A DNA stretch of 64,000 nucleotides from positions 13,471,207-13,535,206 of the forward strand of contig NC_064769.1 in the NCBI RefSeq assembly GCF_011397635.1, written 5' to 3'. This document shows positions 41,300-53,276 of the stretch, piece after piece. Numbering within the stretch: the first letter of the stretch is position 1; each line of letters begins with the position of its first letter. The notes under the pieces were generated by a model, which saw only the letters and a list, made by a program, of their open reading frames with translations, made no database searches and had not been told where the DNA came from. Source of the DNA: Epinephelus fuscoguttatus. Taxonomy: Eukaryota > Chordata > Actinopteri > Perciformes > Serranidae. A program made the translations under genes and the position numbers.

Positions 41300-41620
41300 A
41301 AATAAAGTAAAATTCAGATCCTTTACTGAATTGAAAGTACCACAACTTTAATGAAAAAACACTTCGTTACATGGAAGAATACATAAGTATATTAATCAGC
41401 AAAATGTAGAATATCAAAAGCGAAAGTACATGTTCTGCAGATAAAAAATGGCCACTTTAACTAATATATTTCTATGTATTATTATGTTAGATTACTCATA
41501 TTTTTGTATAAATGCTTTAAGTAGTGTTTCACTGTTGTAGCTGTTCAGGATGGGGCTGGTTAAGCCTTAAACTATATTTTAATACATCAGTTTGATGTTT
41601 CAGTACAGTGGTTCTAAGGA
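41300..41620 (+). mobile_element. hAT MITE fragment (left part)
   Basis: CAGATCCTTTACTGAATTGA, AAAGTACATGTTCTGCAGAT and TTTCACTGTTGTAGCTGTTC follow the order of the CAGTGGTG MITE body. The left terminus is missing and the right half is absent. Confidence 0.55.
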
Positions 41621-42088
41621 GTTGAATCATTTTACCTCTCTGGGTCTCAAACAGTTGTTTAATTGAAGCCATCTGAGAAGTTCAAAGGGGAAATGTCTCT
41701 TTGGTGGAACTGCTAACAACTCATTAACAGAAAAATTTAGCAAGGGGCCCTGACTAGACACTGCTTTTTGTGAGGGTTCACAAACCAAAAATAACCACTG
41801 GTTTATCTTTAACAGTAGTGATGCTTAATAAGCTTTTACAAATGTGTGCAAAAATATTTTGACTGTTAACTGTCAGATAAAGAGTAGATGTATACAGCAG
41901 CATACAATGGAAATACTCAAGAACACTACAAGTAAAACTGCACTGCCATAATCTGCTTCATCTACAGTACAGAGCGGTCACATGGTTGCCAGAAGCATGG
42001 GCCTCACCACTGATAACAGAGCTGTAAAACATCTTGTCCTGCCGGTCTTTTATCATCTATCATTGCCACATATTTGAAGGTAGTGCAA

Positions 42089-42090
<2 letters not shown>

Positions 42091-42135
<45 letters not shown>
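42091..42135 (+). repeat. (AG)n microsatellite
   Basis: About 22 uninterrupted AG units; it generates the Arg-Glu and Ser-Leu repeat ORFs on the two strands. Confidence 0.95.
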
Positions 42136-42688
42136 CTGTTTTCTGTATAAATGTACTATGACCATGTTTTTCAGAGTAATTTTACACACACCATGTGTAG
42201 TCGAATTTTGTCTCGTTGTTGTTGTGAGGAAAATGTCTTGCACAATATGTCACTGGAAATAAATGATCTCATGCCTCCTCCACCCCCTGGATATGGGTGT
42301 GTGTGCCTAGAATAAACAAATTTTAAAATTTTAAAACATTAACCTAACATTAACTAAATGTGTTACATTTAACAGGTTTGACAGTTTCAGCCATTCTGCA
42401 TGAAGAATACTTTCACTTTTGTATATTTTTGCTGGTACCTCTGTACATATCCAATATCTAAGGCTATAAAAGGCTTGATTTTGTATAATGTTAAATGTAG
42501 GTCTTGTGTTTTTGTAGTGTGGTTTTGCTACTTTTACATAAGCTAATAATCTGGGTACTTCTTCCATCTATAAGCAGGTTCCATTCTATTATATTTTACA
42601 TTATTCTTATGTTTTTTAACTTCACTAACCTGACTGGTGAGCTGTAAACCATGTAACAATCTCTAGATGGCAGCATACTTTAACTCAA

Positions 42689-42876
42689 TGGGAGAACTCT
42701 AGCTCAACAGGTAGAGTCTGCACCCTTTATGGGTTGAGTCCTTTGCAGTGGCATGGGTTTGATGCCAACCTGCAGCCCTTTACTGTGTGCTATCCCCATT
42801 CTCTCCCGTTTCCTGTCTCTCTCCACCTGTTCTATTATAAAGGCAAAAGGCCCTAAAAATAATCTAAAAAAGGAAG
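42689..42876 (+). mobile_element. tRNA-derived SINE (Lys-tRNA-like head)
   Basis: A-box CTAGCTCAACAGGTAGAG, B-box-like GGGTTTGATGCC, then CCTGCAGCCCTTTACTGTGT, CTCTCTCCACCTGTTCTATT and an A-rich end AAAAATAATCTAAAAAAGGA. This matches the common teleost 'TAGCTCAGTTGGTAGAG' SINE. A truncated relative is at 52464-52560. Confidence 0.75.
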
Positions 42877-42893
42877 GAAAGCTTTTTCAGGCC

Positions 42894-43092
42894 CAGCCAC
42901 TAAGAGGGGCTCATGAAGGCCAGCAATAATCATGTTCATCCTAAATATAAGCAATGATAACCAAATTGTATTTTGAAACAAAATACTGGGACACACAAGA
43001 CTTTCTCAGGTGCCCAAAGGGGCCAATTTACTGTATGTAGGCGACCAGTTTGCATATATTGTGTGTGTAACTGCTGCTCATTTGATTATACT
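42894..43092 (+). repeat. 200-bp direct repeat, copy B
   Basis: Second copy of the unit at 40392-40592, about 2.5 kb downstream, beginning CAGCCACTAAGAGGGGCTCA. It follows directly after the SINE ending at 42876. Confidence 0.85.
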
Positions 43093-43453
43093 GGGACAGT
43101 GCTGGGCAGATGAGTACACTCTTTTCTTTTAACTTCATTGAGAACAATAAAATTCAAAGGCAGTAACAAGTAAATATACATAAGAAAAAAGAGGAAACAA
43201 ATAAGTGCCAGGGAATGCAACCACGTCGTTACACAAATGAATATTTGACTAAAAGGTAATGCAGGAGGGAGAAAACTCAAAATATGAGACAGCCTACTGA
43301 TGTGCATTCAAGAAATTTCAGCCTATAATTTTATAGGTTTTAAGAACTGGGTCTTGGATCATCTTGAATTAAGAGCTGATATATATATATTTGATAATCA
43401 TAACGAAATGGATTAAAGATTTGTCCATTACATTTTATATGCCGACTCATTTA

Positions 43454-43493
<40 letters not shown>
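43454..43493 (+). repeat. (AAT)n microsatellite
   Basis: About thirteen AAT units about 400 bp upstream of the pstpip2 start codon. Confidence 0.95.
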
Positions 43494-43689
43494 TGATAAG
43501 TAATTCCAAATATTTCGTTATGCATATAATTTAAAAAAAAAAAGTTCCATCACAGGAAAGTTAATATTTACATTGCATCCTTCTACAACGTGCTTTTCAT
43601 TATATAAGTAAAATGTTAAATTAAATCTCTTTCAAGTTATTATTTATTACCAAAACTATAAGGATGAATACAAAGTGCACGTGCAGACA

Positions 43690-43896
43690 ACCCTGACGTC
43701 AGGAGTGACAGAACCATAGACGTATATATGTCTATGGACAGAACGAAGATTTTATTTATCATGACTGCGCATGCGTCAGTTGGCCGGGTGCCCAGCCCAC
43801 TCTATCACTGTACTGCTCAAACAATCACAGAGGTACAGTTACTCTCGATCAGCTAACAGAGTTGATGAAACTCTGCTCTCTGTTCATACAACAGCG
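43690..43896 (+). promoter_or_regulatory. pstpip2: pstpip2 promoter / 5' UTR region with NRF1-like site
   Basis: TGCGCATGCG at 43766-43775 matches the palindromic NRF1 core and sits about 120 bases before the ATG, with no TATA box in position. A hairpin-forming CCATAGAC...GTCTATGG lies at about 43714-43737. The exact start site is not determinable. Confidence 0.45.
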
Positions 43897-45967
43897 ATGA
43901 AAAACCTCCATTTCAAAGATTACTTCTGGGTGAGTCTGTAGTGCCGTGTTTTGAGTGTATTTTGCATTATTATTTTTGATACTAAATTTTGGTCGAAAAA
44001 AGTAACGCTGCCTCGTAAATTCAGTCATAAAGAGGATGTGTTTTGCCGAGTAACGTTACAGCTCATTTCTCTCTTTAGCTGTAGTTTCTCTTTACATTCA
44101 AATTGAGTTGTAATGGGACTTATATATATTTATATACTTATACATTGTATTTAGTATATTATGTTTCGTCAAGTCCTGTATTGAACATGTAACTTAAGTA
44201 AATGTATGTACACACTGTACCAAAAGTACTGCAGATAATTGACCCCAAATGTTACACCGTCACATATTATGTTAGCCTAATGAGTTATTGTTACTGGTGC
44301 ATTAATGTGTCAGTTACATTTTATTATTGTGCCATTGTGCTAGCTATGGAGCTAATTTTAATCTACTTTATAGACTGTTAAGTCTTTTAATCTATAGCGA
44401 TAAATGTAGAGGATTCAAAAGTAGCTACAACACAACAGTAGAAGTAAAAAGTAGTATTAAACAGAAATACTTGTTTAAGTTAAGTGCAAGTAACTTAAAT
44501 TTGTACTTAATTACATTCCAACACTTGCTTTATGAAAAAGTAAATTTCCCCACAGACTCTTGGATAATTTAATAAGCTAAACAGTTACATGGACTCATAT
44601 GTTTTATATAGATATAGAGATAGAAAGTCAGTAACCTGCTGGTTTTGACATCTATGGTGAAGATGATTATAGGCTGTTACCCTCAGCTTATCTAAATCAC
44701 GGAGAGGTACAGTTCAAAACATCAATTTACATCTCTGTGTCAGAGACCTTAATGTTTAAGCGTTTATTCATGTCTGTGTGTCGTGTTGTCCTGGGAACGT
44801 CAGGTTTAGACACAGCCTGTCTGTCTCACAGAGTGGTAAAGGAGGTGGTGGTGAGGTAACATAAGCTGCTTTGGATCTGTTAGCTGTTTTGGAGTAATAC
44901 TGTTTGTATAAATCTATGTGATTTCTAAAACTAAAGAAGATGGACAAAATGAAGTATTTTATTATATGTTATTGACAGAACACTGACCTAACCTGCACTG
45001 GTGGCTATGATGCTATCATCCAGTACCTCAATGATGGCAGGAGGACATGCAAGGAGGTGGAGGAGTTCATGAAAGCCAGGTAATGCCATGATCTAATGGT
45101 GCAAAAATATTTGTTTGTTAGTTATTGCTATAGCCCAAGTCAGCAGACTGATCACTAGTTCTAAATTATTGGCCAGCGTACAAACAAACCTTCTCTTCTC
45201 TTGATATAGTCATCAGTACCGCAACAAACTTAAACTGTATTTGCAAGGTTTGACAGAGTCATATGAAAAGAGTGAGGTGGAAAATGAAAGCTGAGAAAGA
45301 AGAGGAACATGAATTTAAGACTTAACAGAGTCATTATTCCGGGAAGCTGTGGTTTATTAGTGAGATGAGTTGAGTAACAACATGGTAACATTTCAAGTGT
45401 AGGTAGACAGAGCAATCAAAGACAGCAATTAAATACAATTAAATGAATCTCTGCAAGGCTGACGTTGTTTATGAGTGCACACTCAGATGCACAAGAAATC
45501 ATAAAGTAGACTTTAGTGGCAGTAAGGTCAAAAATGAGAGAAGGAGCAACATGAGTTTCACTAACAGCATAAATGTTAGATGAAGAAATGACAACTTGAG
45601 TTTCAAAATATTTTAGCATGTTGTATGTGGTTGGACTGTCGTATGTACAGTAAGTGGAAAAATAATTTCCTTGAAATAGCGTGCAGTCTGTCAGTGTTTT
45701 GGTATTAAAGCTGCTGTATATAGAGGTGGCATTGTCAGTCACACCAGTATCTATTTCTGTACACTACTGCATTGTGGCAGACCAGCGGAAATAAATTCGT
45801 CTTAGAGGAGGAACAGAAAATGTTGTTCTTGCCTATGGTGCTGCAGCTCTTTGTAACAAGTAATGCTTTGTGAAGCCTCATCTAGATACTTTTTTTGGTA
45901 ACTGAGTCATACAAAGTTTGCTCATTTGAATTTTGATTTCCTTCTTCCTCATGATAATTTATCTGTG

Positions 45968-46007
<40 letters not shown>

Positions 46008-49000
46008 AATTGATAGCCAGGCAGTAACATTTGCATAGACTGCAGTACAAGTAAAACAGAAAACACAGTTAAGGATATAGCAAAAGAGGATATTACGTAA
46101 TAACATAACTAAAGTTTCCCTATGTAACAATGAAAAGCCCTTTGAAAACCATGAGACTTCCCAAAAAACTGTAACACACACCTCAGTGTCACACGCATAC
46201 CCAAATCAACAGCTGTTTGAAATATTATTTTATATATGAAATAAGAAAACAAATATAGAAATCAGTTGAGGTATGTGTACACTTTAAAATCTGAAAAAAA
46301 TAATAGGAAACCAATTGCTTTAAGTCTTGAGCAATGTCAACTTTATATATAATTGTTGAGTTTATGATATAAACAAAATAATGATCCAACTTTTTTGTGC
46401 TTACTTTATTTATCTAAGTCAGTCAGTTTCCTAAATTCTGCTGAGTTAACACAACTGTTTAGTTAAGTCAGAGTAACCTGGTTTACTTAAGTTGGTATAC
46501 TTAAAAAGAACAAGTTAACTCAATTATCATTTTTAAGTTGCAACAACTTTATGATATTAAGTTAATACAACTAAAATTTAGGTAAATTTGACAATTAGAT
46601 ATAAAGTCGACATAACTTAAGACTAATAGTTATTTATACTTGTCCTTTTAAAGGCATTCAGTTGCCTAGATTTTTTAAAGTAAAGTCAACTTATCAGATC
46701 TTGGTGTATAGAATTATAAATTAGAGAGAATATAGATAAAGCATATATGTAAATTATATTCAATTTAACTTTGGATCAGTGACCGTTGACAACATATCTG
46801 TTGTGTTTAATCCTATCACAATATATTCATAGATTAAAATAATTATTTAGTTTTGTGCTTTGGGGAACCTGCCTTACATGGTAAACAACAGGCTAAACAA
46901 CAGGCTATTTTTGGCTTCAAGCTATCATGTTCACGATGGCTTCCCAACTTAGGAGTTTCATTTTTTCGTTATTTGTTTTTTAGCTCTTAAAACAAGCTTA
47001 ATTCTCTCCAAGTTAAGCTGATATTAGCAGGTTTAATGGTGCTGTGTGAGAACAGGTGGGGCAGCTTGCTGAGCATTTCAAAGCCTGAGTCCTGACACTC
47101 GTGTCAAACCTGTCATACAGATGCCTGTGAGTCCATGTATAGGTGCCACTTTTTTAGCTAAGTGATAGTAATGTTGCAGAAGTAGCATATGCCCTAAGTT
47201 TTTGCTCATTTGTTGAAATGCATGTAAATATTTGCACCAGATAGTTCGCAGGCACACATGCAGTTACACAGAAAGCCCTTATTGTGTCCTCTGTCAATTG
47301 CACCTTGTTACTTGAGTATCTGTGGAGTTCCTGATTATGCAAACACGATAAAATGATAAGGAATTCACGTCATTAAAATTAAAACGAGTCCCAGCAGCAG
47401 TTATTTCCTGGTTTTCTTGTTGCCTTGTCTTTATCCATACATGTATGAATGCTTATGATTTGAACTGATATTTAACAGACAGTGAGGTTGTTTTTAATCT
47501 GTACTCGTGTAATGCTCTGTAATTCATGTATGTTTATATAGATGCACTCCTGTCATAAATTCATATTTGACGTGAATTTATGATGTCGGTTTTTAAAAAT
47601 GTGCACAATCCAAGTTGTGTGTATATGTAAACTAGCAATAAAGCATTGCCTGTCACGGATGTCATGTAAATTATTTAGCAGTTTATCAGATAAAGGGTTG
47701 CCCTGTTTGTTCTCTCATGTTGTTTGTATCTGGTTGTTTCTCTCAGGGCATCAATTGAAGAGAGGTATGCCAAAGATCTCCTTGGTTTGTCCAAGAAGGT
47801 GTGCGGACACAATGAGATGAAGTAAGCAACCACTGTGCTGAGATGTTATTATGTGTTTAAACCATATCTATTTACAGTAAGACAGTAGTAGTTTGGATGC
47901 AGAAAGAAAAGTGAAAGCGGGCTCTGGTCACCAAGTGTGGGAGAATTTTGACTGTGGTTTACAGCTTAAAAGTGGAAATGAGGTTTGCATTATTTCGTGC
48001 AATTTCTTAATAATGTTGTTACAGTCAGTCAGATTTCATGCATCAGTGTTGACATGTTACTTTTGCATCAGCAAGTCCAGTTCCCAATCTGTCAGCGGTC
48101 ACATGATCCGTGTGACTTTGTCTCTGTTGTTTGTTTCTGAAGAGGAAGAGAGGCGAATGGGGGAGGATGACACAGGGAACCTTATGTACTTATTACTTTC
48201 ATCTCTGTTGCATTTACTTAATTAATTAAATTGGGGAAGTACTGAAGTGTCAGGTGACACAATAATAAATAACTCTCTGCCTTGTTATCCCAACTGGGTT
48301 TCTTTATACTTTAATTCTTTGGTCAGTATGACTACTTTTACTTCTTTACTAACTTTGCTGGCGCATTGCTATGCTTCTTTAAATTACTGCAGTCGCCAGC
48401 AGGGTGTAACTCAGGCCTCCCACATCCAAGAGTGTGTGCGAAGAGCAAACAAAACGATCCACGCATACAAATTTTACTAGTGGTCAAAAACCCCACAGGG
48501 TAGCGTCAAGGGTCTTATGGATGGACTGGAATTAAAATGTGTTCTAATTTTATGGAGATTTTGTCATGTGTTAAATGCCTCTGTAATCTTTTTTTCTTAT
48601 GCATTTTAAGCACATTAAAAAGATCCCTGGACGTGTTCAAATTACGTAAGTGCTCAACATTTATGAGTCTTAAAGAAGCTGTATACGGCATTCAGAGCAC
48701 ATGTATGATTCAGAGTCGGATTTATGCTGTCCCCGCACGGCTCTAACAGATGAAGGTGGAGGTGGCTGAGCCGGCAGCTAGCTTCTAACAGTGCTAACAG
48801 TGCCAACAGGGCTAACCGCAACAGTGGTGACAGAGCTAACAGTGTTAACTTAGGTGGGAACTGAAGGGCAAGTGCCAAGCTACACACAGAAGGCATTATC
48901 AGCTAGCTAGTTATACTATTTATTGGCTAGCCAGTGGTACACACACACACACACACAGGGACTCACGTGCACTAACGTGCACGTACTATTGGACCAGCCA

Positions 49001-52000
49001 CCACAACAATGAACAGAGAGGCTCAGATCACAACACACACAAGGAGTATGACTTTATCCTCTGCTCAGGACACCATTACTCCATTATATCTTTACATAGC
49101 AAATAGATGTTTGCTGCTATATTAATGCTCTGGATGTCGTATACAGCTCCTTTCACAATACTGCCTTTCAGCTTTGTTTCAGTTTATGTTTTTGGTGTAG
49201 TTCAGAATATAAACCATGTTTTTACCCCTGCAGAGACTGAACATGTGAGTCTGTCACACTTACAACTGGCGCAGAGCATGAGGGAGGAGGCCAAGAAACT
49301 GGAGGACTTCAGAGAAAAACAAAAAGAAGCAAGGAAAAAGGTTAGCGTTTTAATCAGCTCTGTGATGTACCGAGGTGACCACCACAGCATCTTTGCATGC
49401 TTGTTGACAAGATATGCCCTGGTCATTTCAGATAGAACAACAGATGGATGTTCTCCACAAACAGAAGTGTTCACAGTTCAAGAAGACAATGGATGTAAGT
49501 ATGAGAATACAAAGTTAATTATTACAGGCTCGACACTACATGAATTCATTCAAGGGAACTCTCCGACTTTCCCCTTAAGAACTTTTCTGTTTTGTTTCCT
49601 TGTACTGGTTTATTGATAAGCTGAGCTGATGAGCATGTGGAGTGTTGTCAGTAGAATCAAAGCCAAATACTGTCATCTATATTCAAAAATGACAGCACCA
49701 AGCTTATTTTAGTCTACTCTTGATTTGTGTCGGAGGAGCTTCGGTTGTGTTGTGTGAATAGCGAAAATGCTTGTCCTATCCCATTCTTCCTCTTTGGTGG
49801 GGGGGAAGTTGTGTTGACCAGTCTGGGAAGTAAACCACAGGGCGGCATGTAATACCATCAAAAACTGATGCCAAAAGAAGAAGTACTTGCCATGCAACAT
49901 TTAAATGAAAATGAAAAGGAGGAAGAGAACAGAACACCATGAATCCATTGAGCTACTCCATCCAGCTCCGCCAGTGCTGCTGTCTTAATTTACGTATTTC
50001 CTAAAATGTTTGCCTTTATATCATTTGTGATGTGCATTAAAAAGCTTTAATGCTAACTGTGGTGCTGTCCCCAGTCAAAGAAGACATATGAGCAGAAGTG
50101 CCGAGATAAAGAAGAAGCAGATCAGAACGTGAACCGAAACACCAACACCAACAACACCAAGCACATTGAGAAGGTACAGCGAAAAAAAAGTTCACCTTCT
50201 CACTGATGGAAGATTACATGTTCTGACCAAGGATCAATTATAAACTTGGAACATTATTTTTCTCCACCTTTGGATTTACACAACAGTTTAAGTATATTTC
50301 ACCTATTGCTTCTCTTCTTTGTTGTATATCATTGTAAATATATTTGAAAACACACAATGTAAAGACATCACATAAGGCTCTGAAAACCTGCAATTGGCAT
50401 TTTCCCACTATTCTCTGACACTTTAAAGACTAATTAACCTTAAAATTAGGCAACATTGATTAAAGTTGTTAGTTACATCCCGATGTAAACCCCATGTTAT
50501 TGACCTAATGAAGGGTAACAGTTAGAGGATTAGGCAGTATTATTGAAGGAGCTGCATACGACACGCTTCCTTCTGCGCGGGGATTCGGTTGGCAGGTGTA
50601 GTTTGGTAGAAAGAAAATAGTCCGTATATGAAACTGCTCACAACATGGTCTGTGAAATATCTTGAGTAACCGGGTCATGGTTTATGCAAAGAGACATTGC
50701 TGCTGAGTTTTTCAAATGTATTATTTTGGTGATTTGAGCACCACAAGCCGAGTGCCATCTAGTTCTATTATACTGGAGAGAAGGCAGACATCTCTACAGC
50801 TGATATCTCCAACACTCAGCAACTCACACTAAAACAATCTAAATTGATAAATAGCACCACAGGTAAAAGAAAAAATACGTAGCTTTCATTTTAGGGTGAA
50901 CTGTCCCTTTAAGACACAGGTGTGTTTGCCCCTTGATATGAAACAAGTAAGCAGTGATGTGCAGAGAAAAAATATTAATACTAATGTAGAAAACAGATTA
51001 AGTGATTTCTATAGCATTGATGGAGGTGTGTGCTCTGATGACTCCTATCATGCTGACATGCTTCGACTCTGTGACCTTATCAGCACTCATTTCTGTATTT
51101 GTTATTTCAGCTCTTCTCAAAAGCACAGCAAGCAAAACAGAATGCAGAAGAAGCAGGTAAGTTTAAAAAAAACCTGCTGCCGACATCTTTATTACATTAT
51201 TTGTTGGGTGCTTTAGGGTTGCGTGGACTGGCCTGCTTTTATGGAACACTTCTATCAAGACTGCTTTCCTGACACACATAACCAGCCTGATTTCAATATG
51301 CCTTAAGTGTGAATACTGTGACACAGCACATGAGGGACTACAGTGGCTCATGATAACTAGATTTATACTGTTTGTACTGATGCATGTGTTTGATTGGCAG
51401 ACAGGTTATACCATCAGAATGTGACCACAGTGGGAAAGGTCAGAGATGAATGGATGAAGGAACATGTCAAAGCCTGTGAGGTGAGACTTTATGGTATGAT
51501 TCTAAAAGTTTGAATTCATCGCACATCATGTGAATGAACTGAATGTTTCTATTGTGTTTTGCATAACAGATGTTTGAGAAACAGGCAATGGAGCGTATTA
51601 ACGTTCTGAGAAACACAGTCTGGACTCACCTCAACCAGCTGTCCCAGCAGTGTGTGACCAGTGATGAGGTAAAGCCCACAGCTATGGTCACATTAAAGCT
51701 GCTATAATCAATATTTAAACTGCTTGTCTCTATGGGTTGTTGTTAAGCTGTTAAGCAGTCAGCAGACACAAACAGCAGGTGACTACCTGGTGAACAAAAT
51801 GAAGTGTTTAGCAGCTTTAGAACCCAATATTTCCCTCCTGAGTTGATGGAGAACAAAAACAGAGTTTAAAGGAGAGCGCATGTTGGACCAGGTGGACACA
51901 AATGTTACTTTAAATGAATGCTAATGTGGCTCAGTGTCTGCTAGATGTAAAAACAGGCACTGCTTGCTAACACTATATCAACATTACAATGTGATGATAC

Positions 52001-53011
52001 ATCAGTTGTGTTTGCAGCTTGTTCCACTGCCAAAAAAGTGGGTAAAAAAAAGGAAGTAATGCAGGTTTAAAGTCACCGTGCCCTACCTTACATATGCCAC
52101 AAAGCACACCACAGTGCAAAAGTGATTGATAGTTTGTCATTCTCACAGCCAGTGCACATGCTGTGTAGGTAGCAAATATTTTTGTGCACATCTGTGTACC
52201 CATGGGCCTGTACATCTTAGAATGAGGTGTGGTCAGGTGCATTGTTGGTAGATTGCTATTTTGAGGCAGCAGAAAGCGATTGCACCATTGACTAACAAAA
52301 ACCTGGTCTTAAGTCAGAATGTCTGAGGTTTTCCAGCTAATTAAAGAGCGCATTATTCAGATAGCTAGATGCGTGTACATAGGTGGATTCACAACATGCG
52401 TACGCTCTGCGTCTTACACACACAGGAACGCATAGATGGTTTGCATGTGGGTGAAAAATGCATTGGGGCGCCCACTAGCTCACCTGGTAGACTGGGTGCG
52501 TCATGACAAAGGCCATGTCCCTGCCTCAGTCAAGTTCTGTTTCCTTTGTCAAGTTTAGAAGTGCAGTTTTTAGTTTTGCTGCGTAAACCCCCACCATATT
52601 TGCTGCAGCAACTTTACTGCTCTCATTGTATTAGTCTCAGCAGAAAGCTTGCCAAATCTTTCATGTAAATAGCAGTGTGCCAGGTTCAGCCACACCTGGG
52701 TTTTACAGGGAATGGAAGATGGCACTCTGATTTGCTGACTTCATGTTACACCCAGAACACACCTATGATTACTTAAGGGACTAAATACAACACTTTTGCC
52801 CTTTGTGCCTTACTTAGCGCCCAGATTATGCACCATTTAAGAAGCAAAGTGGAGTTGGACTCACCCTAAATGCATTTGCGTTATGACCTTTAGACCATGC
52901 GCTATGGGTAGTTTACCATCATGTTGTGTCATTATAAAACTCACACCTAAGTTTCTTGGAAACCTCCAAGCATATCTATAAAACATTGCTTAATTGGACT
53001 CTGCTCTTGTT

Positions 53012-53053
<42 letters not shown>

Positions 53054-53222
53054 ATAGCTGTATGAGGAGGTGAGGAAGTCACTGGAGCAGTGTGATGTCC
53101 AGGAAGATATTGAACACTTTGTAAACCTCAGACGGACTGGTGACAAACCACCAGGTAAGTTATCAGAGACATTCATTCACAATACTGTGTCATTAACAAT
53201 TAACCAGTGCTGGAATGCTGAG

Positions 53223-53276
<54 letters not shown>

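Noticed and set aside
49107-49616. 169-codon ORF through pstpip2 exons 5-6
   Set aside because: Only the segment 49234-49340 is coding; the rest reads through introns, as shown by splice sites and family alignment.
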